The notes under the pieces were generated by a model. The model saw only the letters and a list, made by a program, of their open reading frames with translations, did not search any database and had not been told where the DNA came from. A program made the position numbers and the translations under genes. A DNA stretch of 20,700 nt from Acidimicrobiia bacterium (GTDB taxonomy: Bacteria > Actinomycetota > Acidimicrobiia > Acidimicrobiales > JACDCH01), in NCBI GenBank assembly GCA_013694495.1, contig JACDCH010000389.1:1-20700 (forward strand). The letters are read 5' to 3'. Shown piece after piece: positions 15,081 to 20,700 of this stretch (the first letter of the stretch is position 1; the number at the start of each line of letters is the position of its first letter).

Positions 15081-16129
15081 GGGTCGATCCCGAGGAGCGC
15101 CTCGCGGAACGCGGCCGGCGTGGCCAGCGCACCCGCCCCGGACGCTCCCGCCGTGAGCAGCACAGGGTGCGGGCAAGGGGGCGCGTTCGGTGCGATGCAG
15201 ATCGCGTTGACGAGCAGGAAGTGGCCGTAGCTCGTCGACCGGAACACCAGCTCCATGGCGTCGGGGAGGCCGTTGAGCACCGTGACGGTGTCGTCGAGGT
15301 GGGCGGTGAGCGTGTCGGTCACGAGGGCGAGGTCGTCGACCGTGGCCCCGAGCTCGCCGGCGTTGGCGTCGAGCAGCACCTGCAGCTGGACGGCGAGGTC
15401 CGGCAGCCGGACGAGGGCGTCCTCGAGCACCTGCCCGCTGTCGGCGAACGTCCCGCCCAGCGACGCGAGGTTGTCGAGCATCTGCTGGATCTCGAGGTCG
15501 CGCCGGGCCACCGCGGCGCTGACGGTCTCGTAGTCGTCGACCAGCTGCACGATCGTGCCGTCGCGCTCGGCCAGGGTGGCCAGCACCCCGTCCAGCTGGT
15601 CGACGACGGCGGCGATCTCCTCGCGGTTGCCCGACAGCGCGGTCACGAGCGCCTCGACGAGCTGGTTCACCTGGGCCGGCTGCACGGCCTGGGTGAGGGG
15701 GCCGAGCTCGTCCAGCAGTGCGCCGAGGTCGACCACCGACCGGGTCCGGTCGACGACGTCGCCGTCTGCGTAGTGGTCGGCCGCGGTGCCGGGGTAGACG
15801 TACAGCTCGCGTTGGCCGATGAGGTTGAGCCACGCCACCGCCACCTCGGAGTCCGTGGGGAGGGCGACCTCCTGGTCGACGGTGAAGGTCACCTCGGCCT
15901 GGGCCTCCACCACGCGGACGCCGCTCACCTGGCCGACGGGCACGCCGGCGAGGCGCACGGGGTCGCCGACCCGCAGGTTCGTGGCGTCGGCGAACGTGGC
16001 CCGCAGCGAGTAGCGCTGCGTGCCCAGCGAGATGTTGGCGATCTGGGCGCCGATGAACACGGTGAGGGCCAGCGACAGCGCGGCGAACAGCCCGAACCCG
16101 ACGGCCTTGCGGAGCACGTTCGGCCTCAT
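15077..16129 (-). CDS. mceB: MCE-family protein, MceB position
   Basis: 350 aa from ATG 16127-16129, chosen because it overlaps the mceA stop as ATGA like the neighbouring junctions. A GTG three codons upstream (16138) is possible. The TM anchor is at about 9-27 (AVGFGLFAALSLALTVFIG), and the MCE domain at about 36-112 (TNLRVGDPVRLAGVPVGQVSGVRV, then WLNLIGQRELYVYPG). An extended helical region follows, then a C-terminal ICIAPNAPPC cysteine pair. It is part of the membrane-spanning lipid channel built by six different MCE subunits. Confidence 0.93.
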   Translation of the reverse strand: MRPNVLRKAVGFGLFAALSLALTVFIGAQIANISLGTQRYSLRATFADATNLRVGDPVRLAGVPVGQVSGVRVVEAQAEVTFTVDQEVALPTDSEVAVAWLNLIGQRELYVYPGTAADHYADGDVVDRTRSVVDLGALLDELGPLTQAVQPAQVNQLVEALVTALSGNREEIAAVVDQLDGVLATLAERDGTIVQLVDDYETVSAAVARRDLEIQQMLDNLASLGGTFADSGQVLEDALVRLPDLAVQLQVLLDANAGELGATVDDLALVTDTLTAHLDDTVTVLNGLPDAMELVFRSTSYGHFLLVNAICIAPNAPPCPHPVLLTAGASGAGALATPAAFREALLGIDP

Positions 16130-17160
16130 CCGAAGCACCGGGCGACGGGGGTGTCGACCACGGTCGGGATCGGCTCCAGCAACGACGAGAACGACGCCGG
16201 TCCGGCCACCACCCCGGCGACGCGCCCGCCGGGGAGCTCGTAGGCCAGCAGGTTCTCGCCCAGGAGGCCGATGAGCCCTGCGTTCGCCTCGAGGAACCCG
16301 GGCACGCAGGCGAGCTGGTCGAACAGCACCTGCACCGTGGGCCCGAGGCGTTCGACGACGCGGTCGAGGTCGGCGGCGTGGGCGCTCACCAGCGCGGCGA
16401 GGTCGAACGACACGCGCGACGTGGCGTCGAGGAGCCGGCCGATCTCGTCGGAGCCCTCGCCGACGCGACCGAGGACGGGGCTGAGGTCGGTGGCGATGGC
16501 GGTGAGCTCGTCGCCCCGCTCGCCGAGGGCCCCCGCGACGGTGGCGAGGTCGCCCAAGAGCTGGGCGATGTCGGCCCGGCGGCCCTCGAGCACGTCGACG
16601 ACGAGGGCGGTGTCGTCGAGGGTGGCGCCGATGCGGGGCCCGAGCCCGTCGACGGCGATGGCCAGGTTGCCGATGATCGTGCGCAGGTCGGCGGGTTCGA
16701 TCGCATCGAGGAGCGAGGCCGCCTGCTCGAGGAGGGCGATCACCTCGACCGGCGCCGCCGTCCGCTCGATGACGGCGCCCTCCGCCAGGTAGGGCCCGGT
16801 GAGCTCGTGCTCGCCGGGGTCGAGGCGGACGAACTTCGGGCCGAACACCGACAGCGGCTCGGCCGTGGCGGTGACCGTGTCGGCGATGCCGACGCCGTCC
16901 TGGATCTCCAGCGTCACCTCGGCGCGGCCGTCGTCGAGCAGCCGGATGCCGGAGACCTCGCCGACGGTGACGCCCCGCAGCTTCACGGTGGAGCTCGTGT
17001 CGAGGCCCTGGCCGCTGCTCGGGAACGTGGCCGTGAGCACGTACGTGTCGGCGTAGCGCCCCGTCGCCGCCTGCAGGCCGACGCTGACCACGCCGACGGT
17101 CATCACGATGGCGGCGAGGCCGAGCCCGATGCGGTACCGGAGCGGGATGGCGTGGATCAC
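16126..17160 (-). CDS. mceA: MCE-family protein, MceA position
   Basis: 344 aa, first MCE subunit. The start GTG 17158-17160 overlaps the stop of a 14-codon leader ORF (GTGA), and only a weak GAGAAG lies upstream. The TM anchor is at about 11-29 (IGLGLAAIVMTVGVVSVGL). The MCE domain at about 38-115 includes SSTVKLRGVTVGEVSGIRL and LSVFGPKFVRLDPG. The long helical segment is rich in Leu/Ala heptads. The C-terminus ends in PVARCFG, with another Cys in LACVPGF. It delivers lipid to the YrbE permeases. A strong RNA hairpin ends 8 nt before the start codon and probably governs its translation. Confidence 0.93.
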   Translation of the reverse strand: MIHAIPLRYRIGLGLAAIVMTVGVVSVGLQAATGRYADTYVLTATFPSSGQGLDTSSTVKLRGVTVGEVSGIRLLDDGRAEVTLEIQDGVGIADTVTATAEPLSVFGPKFVRLDPGEHELTGPYLAEGAVIERTAAPVEVIALLEQAASLLDAIEPADLRTIIGNLAIAVDGLGPRIGATLDDTALVVDVLEGRRADIAQLLGDLATVAGALGERGDELTAIATDLSPVLGRVGEGSDEIGRLLDATSRVSFDLAALVSAHAADLDRVVERLGPTVQVLFDQLACVPGFLEANAGLIGLLGENLLAYELPGGRVAGVVAGPASFSSLLEPIPTVVDTPVARCFG

Positions 17161-17201
17161 GGCTTCTCAGGACCTGCGGGGGGTTGGTGGTCGACGGTCA
17201 T
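17157..17201 (-). CDS. 14-aa leader ORF overlapping mceA
   Basis: ATG 17199-17201 encodes MTVDHQPPAGPEKP and stops at TGA 17157-17159, sharing the GTGA junction with mceA. The ATG lies in the loop of the stem-loop at 17169-17216. AGGAAGGA lies about 11 nt upstream, partly inside the stem. Translating it would melt the stem that otherwise crowds the mceA start. No function beyond coupling is suggested. Because it is so short, it may be chance. Confidence 0.45.
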   Translation of the reverse strand: MTVDHQPPAGPEKP

Positions 17202-17216
17202 GGGGCCGCAGGTCCT
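17169..17216 (-). promoter_or_regulatory. Stem-loop directly upstream of mceA
   Basis: In the mRNA, AGGACCTGCGG (17216-17206) pairs perfectly with CCGCAGGTCCT (17179-17169) across a 26-nt loop holding the leader ATG. The 3' arm ends 8 nt before the mceA GTG, inside the normal ribosome footprint. It probably sets mceA translation relative to the permease genes, or marks an RNA processing site. Confidence 0.6.
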
Positions 17217-17242
17217 TCCTGTGTCTCGATTCGATTCCGGCG

Positions 17243-17266
17243 CCCGGCGAGGGGGGCTTCGCCGGG
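17243..17266 (-). promoter_or_regulatory. GC hairpin just after yrbEB
   Basis: CCCGGCGA (17243-17250) pairs with TCGCCGGG (17259-17266) around an 8-nt loop, 25 bp downstream of the yrbEB stop. A 10-bp palindrome, GGTCCGGACC, lies at 17269-17278. Without a U-run this may be an attenuator or a 3' stability stem that separates permease from MCE expression. It fills the rest of the 130-bp yrbEB-mceA gap. Confidence 0.45.
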
Positions 17267-17290
17267 GCGGTCCGGACCCCTTCATCTCAC

Positions 17291-18148
17291 TCAGCCGGTC
17301 AACGAGACGGTGACGCTCGTGCCCCAGAAGAGGAACGAGAGGAACAGGTTGACGAGGACGATCACGATGATCGTCATGCGGATGGCCTGGCCCACGGCGA
17401 TGCCCACGCCCGCCGGCCCGCCCGTCGCGTAGAAGCCGTAGTAGCAGTGGATGATCACCACGAGCACGGCGAACACCGTCACCTTGATGACGCTGTAGAG
17501 GATGTCCACCGGCGGCAGGTACATGTGGAAGTAGTGGTCGTAGATGCCCGGCGAGAGGCCGAGCAGCGTGGTGGTCACGAACCGCGAGGCGAAGAAGCTG
17601 GCGAACAGCGAGATGAAGTAGAGGGGCACGAGCGCGGTGAGGGTCGCGACCAGCCGGGTGCAGACGAGGTAGATCAGCGGGGGCACGCCCATCACTTCGA
17701 GGGCGTCGATCTCCTCGGAGATCCGCTTGGCCCCGATCTCGGCGGTGAACCCCGCGCCCACCTGGGCGGCGAGGGCGATGGCGGCGATGATCGGTGTGAT
17801 CTCCCGCACGTTGCCGAAGCTGGCGACGAGGCCGGTGAACGACTCGGCCCCGAGCCCCCGCAGGCCGTTGAACCCCTCGACGCCGACGGTCGCCCCGGTG
17901 GCGAACGACATGGCCGCGATCACGAAGAGCATCCCGCCGCCGGCGAGGTAGGCGCCGGCGCCGACGACGATGTCGCTGATCTGGCGGATGACCTCCTTGC
18001 GGAACCGCTGCCGGATCACCACGTCCCACACGGTGTGGACGAGCACCCGCTCGGCGAACAGCAGGAACGACCCCATCTCGCCGAGGGCGACCCCGACGGA
18101 GCGGAACGCGCCCGTGGCCTGGCGGGCGGGCGCGGTGGCGAGGGCCAT
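17291..18148 (-). CDS. yrbEB: MlaE/YrbE-family ABC lipid transporter permease, second subunit
   Basis: 285 aa polytopic membrane protein. The family signature is clear: AAQVGAGFTAEIGAKRISEEIDALEVMGVPP (about 160-190), in which the EEIDAL-MG segment is the loop that contacts the ATPase. There are about five to six hydrophobic helices, including the C-terminal MTIIVIVLVNLFLSFLFWG. ATG 18146-18148 has GAGG six nt upstream. It pairs with yrbEA to form the inner-membrane permease of the Mce importer. The 42-bp gap to yrbEA holds a dispersed 20-mer. Confidence 0.94.
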   Translation of the reverse strand: MALATAPARQATGAFRSVGVALGEMGSFLLFAERVLVHTVWDVVIRQRFRKEVIRQISDIVVGAGAYLAGGGMLFVIAAMSFATGATVGVEGFNGLRGLGAESFTGLVASFGNVREITPIIAAIALAAQVGAGFTAEIGAKRISEEIDALEVMGVPPLIYLVCTRLVATLTALVPLYFISLFASFFASRFVTTTLLGLSPGIYDHYFHMYLPPVDILYSVIKVTVFAVLVVIIHCYYGFYATGGPAGVGIAVGQAIRMTIIVIVLVNLFLSFLFWGTSVTVSLTG

Positions 18149-18160
18149 CAGCGACCTCGC

Positions 18161-18180
18161 GAACGGAGCGAAGCGAGTGA
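18161..18180. repeat. 20-bp dispersed repeat, copy 2
   Basis: GAACGGAGCGAAGCGAGTGA is identical to 357-376. Here it lies inside the operon, between the yrbEA stop (18191) and the yrbEB start (18148), and ends 12 bp before the yrbEB ATG, next to its ribosome site. Confidence 0.7.
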
Positions 18181-18190
18181 GCTCGACATG

Positions 18191-19012
18191 TCAGATCTCG
18201 GGCGGCACGAGGACGAAGTAGAGGGAGGTGATGATGTAATTGGCGGCGAAGACGACGATGAAGGTCTGCACCACGGCCTGGTTCACCGCCCGGCCGACGC
18301 CGACCGGGCCGTAGTCGCAGTTCATCCCTCGGTAGCAGGCCACCACCGCAGCGACGAACCCGAAGATCGCCGCCTTCAGCAGCGACACGACGAGGTCGCT
18401 GGGGACGAGCAGCGACGTCGCCCCGTTGAAGAACGCCCCCGGCGTGACGCCCTGCACGACGACGTTGAAGAAGTAGCCGCCGGCCACACCGGACACGACG
18501 ACGAGCGACACGAGCAGCACGCCGACGACCACCGCGGCCCACAGCCGGGGCGTCACGAGGCGATGGACCGGGTTGACGGCCATGACCTCCATCGCCGCCA
18601 ACTCGTCGCGCACCCGGCGGGCGCCCATGTCGGCGGCCATCGCCGAGCCCCCGGCGCCGGAGATGAGCAGCGCGGTGGCGATTGGCGCGGCCTCGCGCAC
18701 GAGGCCGACGACGACGGCCGTGCCGGTGAAAGACTGGGCGCCGAGCTGGGCCACGATCTGGCCCACCTGGAGCGAGATCGTGGCGCCCAGCGGGATGGCG
18801 ACCAGGAGGATCGGGATCGACGTGACCTTGGTGAGGAACCAGGCCTGGTCGACGAACTCGCGCCACCACTGCGAGATCCGCCACGTGTGGCGCAGCGCTT
18901 CGAGGGCCATGGCCGACATCCCACCGACCTGGTCGAGCAGCGACGTGCCCCGCTCGACGACCGCCTCGGCGGCCTTGCTCGCAGCCGACGGCGCCGGCAC
19001 CGGGTCGGTCAC
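18191..19012 (-). CDS. yrbEA: MlaE/YrbE-family ABC lipid transporter permease, first subunit
   Basis: 273 aa. After an N-terminal amphipathic stretch, the permease core shows VTSIPILLVAIPLGATISLQVG and the MlaE signature GGSAMAADMGARRVRDELAAMEVMAVNP (about 120-150). Further helices follow (VVVGVLLVSLVVVSGVAGGYFF, AAIFGFVAAVVACY, TFIVVFAANYIITSLYFVL). The start GTG 19010-19012 overlaps the stop of the small PhyH-like ORF as GTGA and has no Shine-Dalgarno sequence of its own, so it likely depends on translation of that ORF. It is half of the YrbEAB permease. The partner ATPase is not in the window. Confidence 0.94.
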   Translation of the reverse strand: MTDPVPAPSAASKAAEAVVERGTSLLDQVGGMSAMALEALRHTWRISQWWREFVDQAWFLTKVTSIPILLVAIPLGATISLQVGQIVAQLGAQSFTGTAVVVGLVREAAPIATALLISGAGGSAMAADMGARRVRDELAAMEVMAVNPVHRLVTPRLWAAVVVGVLLVSLVVVSGVAGGYFFNVVVQGVTPGAFFNGATSLLVPSDLVVSLLKAAIFGFVAAVVACYRGMNCDYGPVGVGRAVNQAVVQTFIVVFAANYIITSLYFVLVPPEI

Positions 19013-19221
19013 GATCGAACGGCGAGGAAGTCGTTGATGGGGTTGGCCGCCCGGATGTACGCAGACGTGACGGTCGAGCGGTCGCCGGCCGCCTGCCGGT
19101 GGGCGATCTCGACGACCCGCTCGAGCATCGCCTTGCCGTTGACGTCATCGGCGAAGCCGGACAGGCGCACGAAGCCCTGCGCCGCGTACTCCGCCCGCTG
19201 CTGCTCGTCCAGCGCCTCCAC
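19009..19221 (-). CDS. Small PhyH-like N-terminal fragment heading the mce operon
   Basis: 70 aa. The GTG at 19219-19221 is strongly supported by AGGAGG (19228-19233) six bases upstream. The opening, EALDEQQRAEYAAQGFVRLSGFADD, resembles the start of phytanoyl-CoA dioxygenase family proteins (LxxEQxxxFxxxGFVxLPGF). The product ends after INDFLAVRS, far short of the 250-300 aa of that family and without the HxD...H iron site, so it cannot be a dioxygenase. It may be a gene remnant kept as a translated leader for yrbEA (GTGA overlap), or a small protein with its own role. The family call is by eye only. Confidence 0.6.
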   Translation of the reverse strand: MEALDEQQRAEYAAQGFVRLSGFADDVNGKAMLERVVEIAHRQAAGDRSTVTSAYIRAANPINDFLAVRS

Positions 19222-19288
19222 GACAACCCTCCTCCGCGTCGGCGGTCGACCGTAGCGTGACGGACGATCGACGGGAGGAGAGGGAGCG
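19222..19288 (-). promoter_or_regulatory. Probable mce operon promoter region
   Basis: The 67 bp between two divergent start codons (19221 minus, 19289 plus) must hold the mce promoter if it is local. TACGGT (19254-19249 on the minus strand) is a possible -10 box, with no clear -35. A perfect 10-bp palindrome, CGGTCGACCG (19243-19252), overlaps it and could be an operator. AGGAGG for the first gene is at 19228-19233. Confidence 0.35.
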
Positions 19289-19440
19289 GTGACCCCTGTG
19301 CTGCACCCCTGGAACACCGGCTTCGAGTGGCCGCGACCGCACGGACCCGCCCCGGCGGCTCACCGTCGAGCAGGGCGGCGTTCGAGGAGCAGGGCTTCGT
19401 CGTGGTGCCCGAACGGCCGTCGCACCCGACCGCCAGTACG
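19289..19440 (+). pseudogene. Frame-broken N-terminus of a second PhyH-like dioxygenase gene
   Basis: GTG 19289-19291 has a strong purine-rich ribosome site (GGAGGAG, 19274-19280) and reads TPVLHPWNTGFEWPRPHGPA. If one C is dropped from the run at 19350-19353, the frame continues ARRLTVEQ. If one G is dropped from 19373-19375, it continues AAFEEQGFVVVPE, the typical N-terminal motif of phytanoyl-CoA dioxygenases. Similarity stops near 19410, and the rest of the gene is absent. The remaining 19441-19586 shows no further gene and serves as upstream DNA of the TTG-start gene. The 3' boundary is arbitrary. Confidence 0.5.
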
Positions 19441-19586
19441 CAGTGCTCCGTCACGGCCTACGGGTCGCGCCGCCCTCCTGATCGGAGCGGCAGCAGGAAC
19501 GCCGCGCCCGGACGGCGAATCACCGTCCATGTGACGACCGTCACCACCGTCGACGCCGGGGGGCTTGTCGGCGGGGGGAGGGAACA

Positions 19587-20700
19587 TTGCGTAGCCAAGG
19601 GGGTTGGCGAGCGAGCCGCGGGTCACGGGTCGTCGCCGGGATCGTGGTCATCGGCACCGCCGTGCTGGGTACTGGCGCGCCTGCGGCGCCGGCCCCGACG
19701 CAGACGATCCAGGTCGGCACGGCCAAGGCCACCGCCGTCACCCTCCGAGCCGCGCCGGCGGTCGGCTCCCTGGAGCTCGCCGTCACCTCGGGCGCGTCCG
19801 TGGCCGAGGTGCGGAACCAGCTCGCCCAGTCGCAGTCGCAGGCCGCCAACCTCGGGCTCCTCGGGTCGGCCCTCGTCGGCGAGCAGTGCGACGGCAAGGA
19901 GGCCACCGTCCGCGAAGAGCAGCTGCCCCACCCCATCCGGGTCGACAACCGCGAGGGCGACGCCGCCCTCGAGGACGCCGGCGTGCCGTTGGCCGGGAGC
20001 ACGTTGAGCGGCATCTACCAGCAGGTGCGGGCCAGCGCCCAGCCCCTGTCCGAGGCGATCACCACCACCGGACAGGCCGAGCTGGCCGGGCTCCTGCAGC
20101 TCCGGGGCGGCCGGGCCACCGCGGTCTCGGAGGTCGTCGACGGCGGCGCCGCCCGGGTGGCGCACGCCACGGTGACGTTCGACCTCGAGCTGCCGGGCGT
20201 GCTGTCGCTGTCCGGGCTGCGGTGGGACGCCTTCCACCGCACCGGCACCGAGCCCGACGCCCACGCCGCCTTCACCATCGGCTCGGCCTCGCTGCTCGGC
20301 GTGCCGGTGCCGACCGAAGGCCTCCCGGCCACCGATGTGCTGGCCCAGCTCAACCCCGTGCTCTCCACGCTGGGCGTGACGATCCTGCCCCCGGTGGTGG
20401 AGCGCTTCACGGAGCCGGCCGACCTCGTGCGGGTCACGCCGATGCGGATCCGCTTCTCGGAGTCACCCGTCGGCGCGCTGCTGCTCGGCCCGGTGCTCGA
20501 CGCGACGCGGCAGCTGCGGGACGACGCGGCCAACACGCTCGTCGAGACCGACTGCCACTTCGCCGCGGTGATCCTCGTGACCGAGGTGCTCCTGGGCCAG
20601 GCGTCCGGCACCGGCTCCATGAACGTCGACCTCGGCGGCGCCGAGGCGCTGACCGGCCTCGAGGCCGTCGCCAGCCCGATCGTCGGCATCCCGCCGCTGC
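19587..20700 (+). CDS. Exported protein of unknown family, TTG start (3' end outside window)
   Basis: An uninterrupted frame runs from TTG 19587-19589 to the right edge (371 codons). GGAGG lies five bases before the TTG (SD at about 19578-19582). A typical signal peptide follows: basic WRASRGSR, hydrophobic VVAGIVVIGTAVLGTG, then APAAPA|PT as the likely signal peptidase site near residue 36. The mature part alternates beta-like and Ala/Leu-rich segments (VGSLELAVTSGASVAEVRNQ, VAHATVTFDLELPGVLSLSGL) and has two Cys (C101, C323) that may form a disulfide. No lipobox, TM helix or known catalytic motif is seen. I do not recognise the family. It diverges from the mce operon, and a role at the cell envelope is only a guess. 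Confidence 0.82.
   Translation, partial: MRSQGGWRASRGSRVVAGIVVIGTAVLGTGAPAAPAPTQTIQVGTAKATAVTLRAAPAVGSLELAVTSGASVAEVRNQLAQSQSQAANLGLLGSALVGEQCDGKEATVREEQLPHPIRVDNREGDAALEDAGVPLAGSTLSGIYQQVRASAQPLSEAITTTGQAELAGLLQLRGGRATAVSEVVDGGAARVAHATVTFDLELPGVLSLSGLRWDAFHRTGTEPDAHAAFTIGSASLLGVPVPTEGLPATDVLAQLNPVLSTLGVTILPPVVERFTEPADLVRVTPMRIRFSESPVGALLLGPVLDATRQLRDDAANTLVETDCHFAAVILVTEVLLGQASGTGSMNVDLGGAEALTGLEAVASPIVGIPPL

Noticed and set aside
12134..15230. Long + strand open frames opposite mceC, mceD and mceE
   Set aside because: They consist of repetitive Val/Asp/Gly/His/Arg composition with no start context. The opposite strand encodes clear MCE proteins.
17223..17255. tRNA-like T-arm (ATTCGATTCCGGCGCC)
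   Set aside because: There is no matching acceptor stem, anticodon arm or CCA. It is a chance match in the yrbEB-mceA gap.
17108..19255. Very long open frame on the + strand opposite the yrbE genes
   Set aside because: Its translation is a low-complexity Asp/His/Arg/Gly mix with no domain, and it is the antisense shadow of two clear permease genes in GC-rich DNA.

Overview
The window is very GC-rich, with codon third positions almost all G or C. It carries an actinobacterial-type mce lipid-import operon, F420/flavin LLM-type and TauD-type oxygenases, and GTG/TTG starts joined by 4-bp ATGA/GTGA overlaps. This points to a high-GC actinomycetote. The class Acidimicrobiia is my best guess, but it is inference and not shown by a marker gene.

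Layout, left to right. (1) 1-209: the tail of a + strand gene, then a short gap with a hairpin and a dispersed repeat. (2) 388-4258, minus strand: two cyclic-di-GMP genes, both broken. The first transcribed (2878-4258) is a two-TM HAMP-GGDEF sensor with one frameshift. The second (388-2873) is PAS x4-GGDEF-EAL with two single-base frameshifts and an out-of-frame deletion of the middle of the EAL domain. (3) 4360-8367, minus strand: an intact, tightly packed four-gene operon encoding a ferritin-like diiron protein, an LLM flavin-dependent monooxygenase, an SDR dehydrogenase and a TauD/TfdA Fe(II)/2-oxoglutarate dioxygenase. A TetR regulator (8399-9025, + strand) is divergent to it, and an inverted repeat fills the 31-bp gap between the start codons. 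(4) 9026-9461: a convergent gap with two near-identical nested palindromes, a perfect 14-bp palindrome, a hexanucleotide array and a hairpin. (5) 9462-19221, minus strand: a complete mce operon. In transcription order it holds a 70-aa PhyH-like fragment, yrbEA, yrbEB, a hairpin with a 14-codon leader ORF, mceA, mceB, mceC, mceD, mceE, mceF, a Mce-associated membrane protein and a carboxymuconolactone-decarboxylase-family gene. (6) 19222-19586: a divergent gap with a second, frame-broken PhyH-like N-terminus on the + strand. (7) 19587 to the right edge, + strand: an exported protein of unknown family starting with TTG, cut by the window end.

How the parts may work together. The YrbE pair is the permease of an ABC-type lipid importer, and the six MCE proteins form its extracytoplasmic tunnel or shuttle. 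The ATPase (MceG/Mkl) is not in the window. The neighbouring TetR-controlled operon combines three different O2-activating chemistries with a dehydrogenase, as expected for catabolism of a hydrophobic, possibly steroid- or lipid-like substrate. The link between importer and oxygenases is inference from proximity only.

Most notable: the decayed c-di-GMP pair; the leader ORF and stem-loop directly ahead of mceA; two lipoproteins (MceD and MceE) in one mce operon; a C-terminal membrane anchor on MceF; and the paired nested palindromes whose central 12 bp are in opposite orientation.
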